Shown here: positions 13,000-20,082 of the stretch, one piece after another
Layout: each line of letters opens with the position of its first letter
Numbering within the stretch: the stretch's first letter is position 1
Source: Bacteriovorax stolpii
GTDB lineage: Bacteria > Bdellovibrionota > Bacteriovoracia > Bacteriovoracales > Bacteriovoracaceae
DNA: 20,082 nucleotides
Assembly (NCBI GenBank): GCA_945862475.1
Contig: CAMAYW010000008.1
Coordinates: 1 to 20,082, forward strand
Direction: 5' to 3'
The notes under the pieces: generated by a model
The model's database searches: none
Told to the model about the DNA's origin: nothing
The model's input: the letters and a program-made list of their open reading frames with translations, nothing else
Translations under genes and position numbers: made by a program

Positions 13000-15855
13000 A
13001 TGGGTCTTGGAACTTGGGCGGTTATTGATATTGAAACAACCGGGGTAAATCCTGGAGCAGATGAAATTATAGATTTAGGTTTTTTGCAATTTGAAGATAC
13101 AAAATTAATTAGATCCTACTCCTCACTTGTACGACCTGAAAATCGGATATCTAGTTTTATAACGAAACTCACAGGTATTACGAACGAAATATTAACGAAA
13201 GCGCCTATCTGGGACGCCGTCGTCGTTGACCTTTTATCATTGGAGTCTCATTCTTTACTTGCCCATAATGCGAACTTTGAAGAGAGTTTTTTAAAAAGAT
13301 ATTTTGATAAAATTAATCAGACGAATGGTCGTGAGTCCTATCATGACTCACTTTATTATCTTGCTCTTATTTTTCCTGAAGCGAGTGCCTTAAATTTAGA
13401 GTTTTTTATAAATACTCTGGGTATTGCTGAAAAAGAGGAGCATAGAGGATTGGCCGACTCTAGAGATCTTTTGAAGACTCTTTTAATGGCCACTTATCTT
13501 ACTCATCAAGACAAAGAGTTTCGACTTAAACTTTTTGAGATCTTTTCAGCCTTCTCTGAGGACTTCTTTTACAAAAAATTCTTTCTACTTCCTAAAGAAG
13601 AATTAATTGAAATCGCAAACGCTATTGATTTTCCTGTTGAAGAGTTCGTTTCAAGATATCATTTACTGCATAAAGCTCCTGCCATTGCAATCGATCACTC
13701 ACTAAGTTTCTCGAAAGAATTTTCAGCTGAAAATATCCAAGCGATACTTCGAAATGAGGATGAAGTTAAAACGGTTGCTCCATTTTATAAATATCGAGAG
13801 GCCCAGGAAAAACTGGCTGTTCGAGTAGGCAGAGCTTTTAAAAATAAAGTACATGCTTTAATCCAGGCCCCCACAGGGACTGGTAAAACCATGGGGTATT
13901 TACTTCCATCTTTTCTTTTTAGTCTAAGTGAAAAAGAGCTTTGCCTTGTTGCTACCGGAACCAAAACTTTACAAGATCAAGCATTGAGTAAAGACGTTCC
14001 TCAAATGAAGCGATTGCTCAATTTGGGAGAAGAAGCAAAAGTCGTAAAACTCGTTGGCTCATCAAACCATTTATGTGAACTTCTTTTTAGAGAGGATGAT
14101 ACACAGAACACTTTTATTAGTTCTTTTAGTGATATTTTTTCAAAAGCTTATCTCGAGATGTTATTTTTCTATAACTCAAGGGTTGGATATGAACGTAAAT
14201 TAACGAGAGAGCAAATTCCTTATGTTTTAAAAAAACTTTCTCCAGAACTTGCTGAAAAAGAATCGACTTTTGCAGTCGATTATCGCTCCTGTGCTGGTCA
14301 GAACTGTCCTCTTGCAAATCAGTGTTCTTATATTCAAGGTTTAAGAGAAGCAAAAGAAGCTAAGCTTATTATCGGAAATCACGCTCTCATGATGAACTGG
14401 CCTCGCAGCATTTCACGTCCTCAGTATATTGTTGTTGATGAAGCTCATCGATTAGAGAATGAAGCAACTAAGGCCTACACTCTTGAGGTTCAGCATAAGC
14501 ATTTAGACTCCTTTTTGAAAAATTTCCCGCAGGGTATGGGATCTCTTATTTATTTGCTCTCGCAGTCCGAGGATGAATTTTCCGTTGAGAATTTAATTCA
14601 ATCTTTAAGAGATCAAACACAGTTCAATTTAAAAATGCTAAGAGATCACTTTGAGTCATTGCCGAATGTGATTGAGGCATGGTTTAAAAAACTACCGAAC
14701 TACAGTCCAGCTTATTCTAATGAACTTCCTTTTCCAAAAAAAGGTGAGCTTAAAGATACACTTGCCGCCACAATCTTGAATCATGTGGAATCTTTACATT
14801 TCATCTTTGATTCACTTTACCAGCTATATATGCCTCACATGTCGAGATGGGAAAATCGAGAATTTAAAAATGAGCCTCAAAAACTGAAGGCGTTAACTGT
14901 TTTTGAAACTAATTTTAGTGTTTTAGAAAAAATGCTTAATAATTTTAAACACTATATTGATAATCCTTCTGATTGGTGCACGATTTTGAAATACAGTGAG
15001 TCTGAAGGGTATTCAATTGAGTCCTCACCAATCGATGTTGGCAAAAAAATCCATGATGAGTTACTCATGTTGAGTTCATCTGTCGTTTTTACTTCAGCGA
15101 CTTTGGGTAATGCAACTGGAGACTCTGGTGTTCAGGGTGTCGAATGGATGACCGGGTACTCTTATTTGCCACCGGAAAAGAGATTTAAATCAGGGCTTTA
15201 TTTAGAGGCAGTCTACGATTATAAAAATAATTCTCAGGTCTACTTATGTCCGGACACTCGAAATATTTCTGATCCACTATTTGTTCCTGACCTCCTGAAA
15301 GAAGTCATGCCTTTAATAAGGAAATTAGGTGGAAAAACTCTTCTACTCTTTTCATCTAAACTTAGGTTCGAAATGGCTTCTGATATCCTACTAAAAGAGT
15401 TCGAAGGCATTATACCTGTTTTTGTTCAGGGCTTAGGTAAAAATGTTGTCGAAGAATTTAAAAAAGAGAGTGGAGCCATTCTTATAGGAATGGAAAGTTT
15501 TGGAGAAGGAATTGATATTCCAGGTGAAAAATTATCATTTATAGTCGTTGATAAAATACCAGACGTTCGCCAGGATTTAGTCATCCAAAAACGACGAGAT
15601 TTTTTCGAATTTAAATTTGGAAATGAGTTCAACGATTATTTTCTTGCCCATAGGACGAGGTCTCTTCATCAAAAGTTTGGAAGATTATTAAGATCTGAAA
15701 AAGATCATGGGGCCATACTTTTGGTCGATAATAGAGTGAAAAAGTGGAAGGGTAATACCTTGAAGAATTTTCAGAAACTAATGGAGCCCTACCAGATTAA
15801 AAGTACTGGCCTTCATGAGGCATGCGAACAAATTTCATCTTATTTTAAACTCTAA
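13000..15855 (+). CDS. dinG: DinG-type Fe-S helicase with N-terminal DEDDh exonuclease domain
   Basis: The 951-aa protein joins two enzymes. Residues about 4-165 form a DnaQ-like 3'-5' exonuclease: Asp10 and Glu12 (VIDIETTG), HNANFEESFL (89-98) and His148/Asp153 (HRGLAD). Residues about 270-951 form an XPD/DinG superfamily 2 helicase: Walker A APTGTGKT (290-297), DEAH (480-483), a GMESFGEGIDIPG segment and a HRTRSLHQKFGRLLRSE motif VI. Cys359, Cys431, Cys436 and Cys442 reproduce the four-cysteine iron-sulfur ligand set of E. coli DinG, including the C-x4-C-x5-C spacing. DinG unwinds 5'-3' and resolves R-loops and replication conflicts. The exonuclease fusion is known from Firmicutes DinG, which lacks the cluster; having both is notable. 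The second exonuclease acidic position is Glu94 rather than the usual Asp. AGGA precedes the start by 5 nt. Confidence 0.88.
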   Translation: MGLGTWAVIDIETTGVNPGADEIIDLGFLQFEDTKLIRSYSSLVRPENRISSFITKLTGITNEILTKAPIWDAVVVDLLSLESHSLLAHNANFEESFLKRYFDKINQTNGRESYHDSLYYLALIFPEASALNLEFFINTLGIAEKEEHRGLADSRDLLKTLLMATYLTHQDKEFRLKLFEIFSAFSEDFFYKKFFLLPKEELIEIANAIDFPVEEFVSRYHLLHKAPAIAIDHSLSFSKEFSAENIQAILRNEDEVKTVAPFYKYREAQEKLAVRVGRAFKNKVHALIQAPTGTGKTMGYLLPSFLFSLSEKELCLVATGTKTLQDQALSKDVPQMKRLLNLGEEAKVVKLVGSSNHLCELLFREDDTQNTFISSFSDIFSKAYLEMLFFYNSRVGYERKLTREQIPYVLKKLSPELAEKESTFAVDYRSCAGQNCPLANQCSYIQGLREAKEAKLIIGNHALMMNWPRSISRPQYIVVDEAHRLENEATKAYTLEVQHKHLDSFLKNFPQGMGSLIYLLSQSEDEFSVENLIQSLRDQTQFNLKMLRDHFESLPNVIEAWFKKLPNYSPAYSNELPFPKKGELKDTLAATILNHVESLHFIFDSLYQLYMPHMSRWENREFKNEPQKLKALTVFETNFSVLEKMLNNFKHYIDNPSDWCTILKYSESEGYSIESSPIDVGKKIHDELLMLSSSVVFTSATLGNATGDSGVQGVEWMTGYSYLPPEKRFKSGLYLEAVYDYKNNSQVYLCPDTRNISDPLFVPDLLKEVMPLIRKLGGKTLLLFSSKLRFEMASDILLKEFEGIIPVFVQGLGKNVVEEFKKESGAILIGMESFGEGIDIPGEKLSFIVVDKIPDVRQDLVIQKRRDFFEFKFGNEFNDYFLAHRTRSLHQKFGRLLRSEKDHGAILLVDNRVKKWKGNTLKNFQKLMEPYQIKSTGLHEACEQISSYFKL

Positions 15856-16553
15856 TTATTTTTCTTGAGGTTTTTAATAACGATTTTACGATCGCCGTAA
15901 TTTATTTGATACGGAACAGCATAGTGCTTACTGAGATAGAGTTCGACAGGTCTATCTTCAGCATTAGGATTCAAATCTTTTTCATAAAGACACAGATGGC
16001 TTGCTGACAAAGAATTTCCGTGCAAGTTGAGCTCATTAAATTCTCTCGTTTTGAATTCGGCGTAAACCGTTTTCTCAACAGGAGGGGCGTCGTAATTCCA
16101 TTCATTCTCTGAAGATATTAATTGAATGGGAGTTCTTGAATTAACTTCCATTTTTTTTGAAAGTGTAAAAATGGCAGAAGTGCAAACGGCTGGGGAAACA
16201 AGATAATGTCTTGAGGTTATATTTTTTTTGAAATCCTGTACTCTTTGATTCGTTTGAAAAGAATAATTTAATTCAAAATTATTTGTGTCCGTCTTAAAAG
16301 TCTCGAGAGAGTATTTACTACCGAGGGATTTTTCGACTCGAACGAGAGTTGGGAAAAACTGATGATTCATTTCAAAGCGGACCAAAATCTTTAAAAATTC
16401 ACCATTTTCTAGCCGAGAAAGAATTTCTGAATAAAAATGATAAGTATCAGCATCCGAGAAATGAACAAGTTTAAATTCTTCTTGGGAATAATTAATCTCG
16501 CCTTTGTAGTAGAGGTAGCTTCCTTCAAGAACAATTTCAGCCTTAGGTGTCAT
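15852..16553 (-). CDS. Hypothetical beta-rich protein
   Basis: I do not recognise this 233-aa protein. It has no signal peptide or membrane helix, so it is probably cytoplasmic. Alternating polar and hydrophobic strands dominate (IVLEGSYLYYKGEI, FLKILVRFEMNHQF, YSLETFKT). RHYLVSPAVCTSAIFTLSKK near the middle is its most distinctive stretch and could be a helix following a strand. The pattern loosely recalls single-domain beta-barrel lipid-binding families, but that is too weak to call. It lies alone on the minus strand between dinG, which it overlaps by 4 bp at the stops, and the nuo operon. No ribosome-binding site precedes its ATG, and a TTGAAA-17-TAACTT promoter would start transcription on the ATG, so it may be leaderless. 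Confidence 0.65.
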   Translation of the reverse strand: MTPKAEIVLEGSYLYYKGEINYSQEEFKLVHFSDADTYHFYSEILSRLENGEFLKILVRFEMNHQFFPTLVRVEKSLGSKYSLETFKTDTNNFELNYSFQTNQRVQDFKKNITSRHYLVSPAVCTSAIFTLSKKMEVNSRTPIQLISSENEWNYDAPPVEKTVYAEFKTREFNELNLHGNSLSASHLCLYEKDLNPNAEDRPVELYLSKHYAVPYQINYGDRKIVIKNLKKNN

Positions 16554-16559
16554 GCTATA

Positions 16560-16588
16560 AAGTTATGTGAGAGTTTACTTTGTTTCAA
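16560..16588 (-). promoter_or_regulatory. Candidate promoter giving a leaderless transcript for the hypothetical gene
   Basis: On the minus strand TTGAAA (16588-16583) and TAACTT (16565-16560) are spaced by 17 bp, and six bases separate the -10 from the ATG. The -35 is a five-of-six match; the -10 is weaker. The geometry is the same as at lptE. Confidence 0.38.
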
Positions 16589-16608
16589 GGTAAGTTTTTA
16601 GTCAGATG

Positions 16609-16640
16609 CTCGGCGCGTTGTAGGCGTACCGAGTTTTCTT
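16609..16640 (+). terminator. Terminator-like hairpin upstream of the nuo operon
   Basis: CTCGG (16609-16613) pairs with CCGAG (16629-16633), and the inner CGC pairs with GCG past a two-base bulge, giving an 8-bp GC-rich stem in AT-rich surroundings. TTTTCTT follows on the plus strand. It could stop dinG read-through or act as an attenuator in the nuo leader. The whole 256-bp spacer (16554-16809) otherwise holds only candidate promoters and a weak AT hairpin. Confidence 0.45.
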
Positions 16641-16666
16641 AACCTTTTTATTCGACGCTTCATAAT
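16638..16666 (+). promoter_or_regulatory. Candidate promoter of the nuo operon
   Basis: CATAAT (16661-16666) is a good -10 match, with CTTAAC (16638-16643) 17 bp upstream. The same CTTAAC element precedes the candidate promoter of the BPI-like genes. A second possibility nearer the gene is TTGAGT (16753-16758) with TTAAAT (16775-16780), spacing 16. Confidence 0.3.
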
Positions 16667-16688
16667 ACGTACTAGTATGACTTTGTTC

Positions 16689-16704
16689 TAAGATTTTTAT
16701 CTTA
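16689..16704. repeat. AT-rich 6-bp inverted repeat in the nuo leader
   Basis: TAAGAT and ATCTTA flank a TTTT loop. The stem is AT-rich and unlikely to terminate transcription alone. It lies between a candidate nuo promoter and the gene, so it may be a regulator site or chance. Confidence 0.35.
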
Positions 16705-16809
16705 TTTATGAGTTTGATAGTTCAAACACTGTGGGCTTTTTCTTTAGAATCATTGAGTTTATCTTATCTGGATGTTAAATTAAGCGCATTCATTTTTCAT
16801 AGGGTGTTT

Positions 16810-17199
16810 ATGTATCTTCCAGTTGAAGGATCTCTTGATTATTTAGGCGTTTTAATTTTGATGATTATTGGTGTCGTCATAGCTACCGCCATTATTTCTA
16901 TCAACAAAATAATGGGCACTCGTCCAAAAGAGATCACTCCCAAAAAATACGAGACCTACGAATGCGGTGTTGAGTATGAGGGAGATGCCCACCAACAGTT
17001 TTCCGTTCGTTATTACCTCGTAGGAATTATCTTTCTTATCTTCGATGTTGAAGTTGTGTTCATGTATCCATGGACACTTGTTTATCAAACTTATTTAAAA
17101 TCTGGCCCACTCATCCTTTTGGAAATGGGACTTTTCTTTATGCTACTTCTAGGCGGATATTTTTATCTACGTCTTAGAGGGGCGTTGAGCTGGGACTAG
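16810..17199 (+). CDS. nuoA: NADH-quinone oxidoreductase subunit A
   Basis: The start at 16810 is chosen over an in-frame ATG at 16708: AGGG (16801-16804) lies 5 nt upstream, the product becomes 129 aa as is usual for NuoA, and it begins MYLPVEG ahead of the first helix. Three transmembrane helices flank the conserved loop with YECGVEYEGDAHQQFSVRYY, whose cysteine sits near the quinone site, followed by LIFDVEVVFMYPW. NuoA is a small membrane-arm subunit at the junction with the hydrophilic arm of complex I. It is the first gene of a nuoABCDE order shared with many Proteobacteria. The nuoB start is 11 bp after its stop. Confidence 0.93.
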   Translation: MYLPVEGSLDYLGVLILMIIGVVIATAIISINKIMGTRPKEITPKKYETYECGVEYEGDAHQQFSVRYYLVGIIFLIFDVEVVFMYPWTLVYQTYLKSGPLILLEMGLFFMLLLGGYFYLRLRGALSWD

Positions 17200-17209
17200 G
17201 GAGAATATT

Positions 17210-17821
17210 ATGTCTAAAGACGGTAGTTCATTTTTTTATCCGACCTTACTTTCTGAAGCAGCTAAATGGGCGCAGAAAAACTCTCTCTGGCCTATGCCTT
17301 TCGGTACTTCGTGTTGCGGGATTGAGATGATGTCGACTCTTTCTTCGACTTACGATCTCTCAAGATTCGGAGCAGAGGTTGTTCGCTTCTCACCAAGACA
17401 AGCTGATATGTTGATCGTTGCTGGGACCATTACAACGAAAATGGCTCCAGTTCTTCGAACGATTTATGATCAGATGCTAGAGCCTAAATGGGTTATTGCT
17501 ATGGGGGCTTGCTCTTCATCAGGTGGAATTTTTGATACTTATTCAGTTCTCCAAGGGATTGATGAAATTATGCCAGTGGATGTTTATGTTCCTGGATGCC
17601 CACCGATTCCGGAAGGTCTTATTCACGCGATTATGCATCTTCAAACAAAAATTGAGAAAGGAATGGATCGCAAGCCAGCTGAGCGTCCAACTCATGACGA
17701 CGCACTAAATGCGATGTCATACAGAAAGGGTGTAGGGTTTGATATCAAGGCTGAATTTACAGTCACCCAGGATTACGTAAAACAACAACAAGAATTGAAA
17801 GCGAAGCAGGAGCAAAAATAA
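17210..17821 (+). CDS. nuoB: NADH-quinone oxidoreductase subunit B
   Basis: This 203-aa protein carries all four ligands of the N2 [4Fe-4S] cluster: the adjacent pair Cys35-Cys36 in FGTSCCGIEMM, Cys101 in MGACSSSGG and Cys130 in VPGCPP. N2 is the last cluster in the electron path and passes electrons to quinone. NuoB sits at the junction of hydrophilic and membrane arms with NuoD. GGGAG precedes the start by about 8 nt. Its C-terminal tail (after about 150) is longer and more charged than in short homologues. The stop overlaps the nuoC start by one base (TAATG), indicating translational coupling. Confidence 0.97.
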   Translation: MSKDGSSFFYPTLLSEAAKWAQKNSLWPMPFGTSCCGIEMMSTLSSTYDLSRFGAEVVRFSPRQADMLIVAGTITTKMAPVLRTIYDQMLEPKWVIAMGACSSSGGIFDTYSVLQGIDEIMPVDVYVPGCPPIPEGLIHAIMHLQTKIEKGMDRKPAERPTHDDALNAMSYRKGVGFDIKAEFTVTQDYVKQQQELKAKQEQK

Positions 17822-18408
17822 TGACGACTTCAATTGCTCCGAAAGCAGAATATTTAAAAGCTCAGGACCTTTTTAGTAAAAGACTTAATGAAAAATATGG
17901 TTCTGATCGTAAGGTCGAATTTGATAAATTAAATGAACCAGTTATTTGGGCGAAGTCTCCTGAGGATGCGAAGATGCTTTTTCGCTCTTTCATGCTCGAT
18001 GAATCATCGAAGATGGATTTTTTATCTGATATTACTGCCTACGATAATAAAGACCGTGAAGATGGTCCAAAAAGATTTGTTCTCGTTTATCAGCAGTATT
18101 CAACGACTCTACATGTTCGAGTCCGCATTAAGTGTTTATTAGATGAAAATGAGCAAGCCTTAACATTAACTGATCTTTTTAATGGTGCGAACTGGCTCGA
18201 GAGAGAAGTGTTCGATATGTTTGGCATCTCCTTTAAAGGACATCCAAACATGAGAAGAATTCTTATGGATGAGAGATTTTCTGGTCATCCTCTTCGTAAA
18301 GAGTACCCCATAAAGCAAAGAGAACCATTTAAAGACAATATTGCTTTCCACCTAGGTGCAAATCCTATGGAAATTGATACGAGCATCACCGAAGGTGAGG
18401 AGAAATAA
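17821..18408 (+). CDS. nuoC: NADH-quinone oxidoreductase subunit C
   Basis: The 195-aa product is the 30-kDa-type subunit of complex I. The diagnostic segment ANWLEREVFDMFGISFKGHP (about 121-140) and the following RRILMDE...GHPLRKEYP match the NuoC signature. NuoC helps hold the hydrophilic arm together next to NuoD and NuoB and has no cofactor. It is separate here, whereas in E. coli nuoC and nuoD are fused into one gene. The start overlaps the nuoB stop by one base; the nuoD start follows 1 bp after its stop. Confidence 0.95.
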   Translation: MTTSIAPKAEYLKAQDLFSKRLNEKYGSDRKVEFDKLNEPVIWAKSPEDAKMLFRSFMLDESSKMDFLSDITAYDNKDREDGPKRFVLVYQQYSTTLHVRVRIKCLLDENEQALTLTDLFNGANWLEREVFDMFGISFKGHPNMRRILMDERFSGHPLRKEYPIKQREPFKDNIAFHLGANPMEIDTSITEGEEK

Positions 18409-18409
18409 T

Positions 18410-19618
18410 ATGGCCGCTCACGTACAAGACCCTCATCAGTTAAAAGATTTTTATAATCCAAACGTTCTAATTAACCTTGGGCCTTCACACCCGGCGATGC
18501 ACGGAACCCTCCGAGTTATGTGCCGTGTGAATGGAGAAACGATTGAAGATGCTAACTGCGAGATTGGATATCTTCACCGTGCCATTGAAAAACTAGGTGA
18601 AGAAAAAACTTACCATCAGTGGATGGTTTATACAGATCGTCTCAATTACTGTTCAGCTTTAAACAATAATATCGCTTACGCGATGGCTGTTGAGAATGTG
18701 ATGAATATCTCTATCACAGAGAGATGTATGTACATCCGCGTGATGTGTATGGAATTAGCAAGAATTATTGATCACATTATCTGTGTTGCTATTAACGCTC
18801 TTGATTTAGGTGCTATGACTGTATTCTGGCTTCTCTATCATTGGCGTGAAGAAGCCTACACAATGATTGAGTCAATGTGTGGCATGCGCTTAACAACAAC
18901 CTACGCCCGAATTGGTGGAATGAGTTACGACCTTCCAGATAACCTTCGTCAAAGAATGTGGAAGTTCTGTGAAGAGCTACCTAGAGCACTTGATGAAGTT
19001 GAAGGTCTTTTAACTTCAAATAGAATCTGGATTGATAGAACGAGAGGTGTTGGTGTTGTTTCTAAGGAAGACGCCCTTAAGTATTCAATCACTGGCCCTT
19101 GCTTAAGAGCATCCGGGGTTGATCATGATCTTCGACGTGATCGTCCTTACTACATTTATCCTGAATTAGATTTTGATGTGGTTGTGGGATCTAATGGGGA
19201 CGTTTACGACCGATATTTAGTTCGTCTTGAAGAGATGAGACAGTCGGTTCGAATTCTACAACAAGTAAACGATAAGATGCCTAATGGACCATTGTGGGTA
19301 AATGATAAGAGAGTTCAGATTCCTGAGAAACTTGATGTTTACAATAAAATGGAAGTTCTCATTCATCACTTTAAAATCTTTATGGAAGGAATCGATGTTC
19401 CTAAAGGTGAAGCCTTCACTTGTGTAGAGGGACCTAATGGAGAACTAGGTTTCTATATTGTAAGCCGGGGTGGACCAAAGGCATGGAGAATGAGAGTGAA
19501 ATCTCCTTCATTCATGTTGTTCCAAAATTTTGAAGCTTCAGTTAAAGGTGGAAAAATTCCTGATGCTGTTGCTCACCTTGGTAGTGTCAATATTATTGCC
19601 GGCGAATTAGATCGCTAG
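18410..19618 (+). CDS. nuoD: NADH-quinone oxidoreductase subunit D
   Basis: The ATG at 18410 is chosen over an in-frame upstream ATG at 18356, since GAGGAG (18397-18402) lies 7 nt before it and the product starts where family members do. The 402-aa protein contains NLGPSHPAMHGTLR and IGYLHRAIEKLGE, the N-terminal quinone-site region including the key HPAMH histidine, and ends with SVNIIAGELDR, close to the usual family ending (VDR). NuoD, the 49-kDa-type subunit related to hydrogenase large subunits, forms most of the quinone-binding pocket with NuoB. Several extra cysteines and methionines occur in the middle part (ITERCMYIRVMCMELARI). The gene is complete and closely packed with nuoC and nuoE. 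Confidence 0.97.
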   Translation: MAAHVQDPHQLKDFYNPNVLINLGPSHPAMHGTLRVMCRVNGETIEDANCEIGYLHRAIEKLGEEKTYHQWMVYTDRLNYCSALNNNIAYAMAVENVMNISITERCMYIRVMCMELARIIDHIICVAINALDLGAMTVFWLLYHWREEAYTMIESMCGMRLTTTYARIGGMSYDLPDNLRQRMWKFCEELPRALDEVEGLLTSNRIWIDRTRGVGVVSKEDALKYSITGPCLRASGVDHDLRRDRPYYIYPELDFDVVVGSNGDVYDRYLVRLEEMRQSVRILQQVNDKMPNGPLWVNDKRVQIPEKLDVYNKMEVLIHHFKIFMEGIDVPKGEAFTCVEGPNGELGFYIVSRGGPKAWRMRVKSPSFMLFQNFEASVKGGKIPDAVAHLGSVNIIAGELDR

Positions 19619-19628
19619 GAGTTAAAAT

Positions 19629-20082
19629 ATGTTATCCGAAAAAATTAAAAAAACGATCAATGGGATTAGAGATCAGTTTCCAACTGAACAGGCGCTTCTC
19701 CTTCCTCTTCTTCATGAAATTCAGAATGAGTATGGATGGGTTTCTATGGAAAATATGAAAGCTGCAGGAGAGTTTTTAAATCTTCCTGTTTCTAAAGTTA
19801 GAGAAGTTGCTAGCTTTTACACAATGTATCGACTAGACCCGATTGGAAAAGTCGATGTCCAAATTTGTACCAACATCTCTTGTTGGTTAAATGGTGCAGA
19901 TAAAGTCCTTGCTTGTGCTGAGAAAAAGCTCGGAATCCATCATGGTCAAACAACTAAGGATGGAAAGTTTACGCTTACACAAGTTGAGTGTTTAGCAGCT
20001 TGCGGAACAGCTCCAGCTGTTCAGATCAACCAAGATTACTTTGAAGAAGTTGATGAAAATATGATGATAAGCCTCATTGATC
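19629..20082 (+). CDS. nuoE: NADH-quinone oxidoreductase subunit E, 3'-truncated by window edge
   Basis: The ATG at 19629 follows AGGAG by 7 nt and lies 10 bp after nuoD; 151 codons are present before the window ends without a stop. The product is the 24-kDa-type subunit. Its N-terminal helical domain is followed by a thioredoxin-like domain holding a [2Fe-2S] cluster, with ligands Cys80, Cys85 (CTNISC) and Cys121, Cys125 (CLAAC). NuoE pairs with NuoF at the NADH-oxidising tip of complex I. Typical length is 160-180 aa, so only a short tail is missing. The operon almost certainly continues with nuoF. Confidence 0.95.
   Translation, partial: MLSEKIKKTINGIRDQFPTEQALLLPLLHEIQNEYGWVSMENMKAAGEFLNLPVSKVREVASFYTMYRLDPIGKVDVQICTNISCWLNGADKVLACAEKKLGIHHGQTTKDGKFTLTQVECLAACGTAPAVQINQDYFEEVDENMMISLID

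Noticed and set aside
16708..16809. Upstream in-frame ATG extending NuoA by 34 residues
   Set aside because: No ribosome-binding site; NuoA proteins normally start just before the first helix, where AGGG precedes the ATG at 16810.
18356..18409. Upstream in-frame ATG extending NuoD by 18 residues
   Set aside because: It lies inside nuoC, and GAGGAG precedes the ATG at 18410, which gives the family-typical N-terminus.
1..20082. Mobile elements, CRISPR arrays, tRNA or rRNA genes, toxin-antitoxin or phage genes
   Set aside because: Looked for on both strands; no repeat arrays, transposase motifs, cloverleaf-like stretches or rRNA-like sequence were seen.

Overview
The window is a gene-dense, AT-rich bacterial chromosome segment. 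It comes from a Gram-negative (diderm) organism: it encodes an MCE/Mla lipid-transport component, the LPS-assembly lipoprotein LptE and many Sec signal peptides. The low GC, an MlaD with a long extra C-terminal domain, a GYF-domain membrane protein and a tandem pair of BPI-like secreted proteins suggest a Bdellovibrionota-type organism (Bacteriovorax/Halobacteriovorax-like). That placement is inference; no rRNA or marker-tree evidence is available here.

Layout. (1) 1-3996, plus strand: the tail of an MlaF-type ABC ATPase, an extended MlaD, a GYF-domain single-pass membrane protein and a TrmN6-like methyltransferase, tightly packed. (2) 3967-4470, minus: a DciA-like (DUF721) protein that overlaps the methyltransferase tail to tail. 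(3) 4524-6117, plus: lptE-holA, overlapping by 11 bp and probably transcribed as a leaderless mRNA. (4) 6118-9794, plus: a short control region with two palindromes, then two tandem secreted proteins of about 600 and 560 aa that look like BPI/TULIP lipid-binding proteins. (5) 9791-12891, minus: a five-gene operon of a four-helix membrane protein, BolA, a CGFS glutaredoxin, a protoporphyrinogen-oxidase-like flavoprotein and a SAM methyltransferase. (6) 13000-15855, plus: a 951-aa DinG-type helicase with an N-terminal DEDDh exonuclease domain. (7) 15852-16553, minus: an unrecognised beta-rich protein. (8) 16810-20082, plus: the start of the respiratory complex I operon, nuoA-B-C-D-E, with nuoE cut by the window edge.

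Together, blocks 1, 3 and 4 concern envelope lipid handling: phospholipid transport by an MCE system, LPS export and two candidate periplasmic lipid-binding proteins. The best candidates for something under-described are the tandem BPI-like proteins, the MlaD with a barrel-like C-terminal domain, and the GYF-domain gene next to it with two poly-A slippage-prone tracts. All three convergent gene pairs overlap at their 3' ends, which leaves no room for ordinary terminators between them. I saw no rRNA, tRNA, CRISPR array, insertion sequence or phage gene. No stretch longer than about 260 bp lacks a gene.
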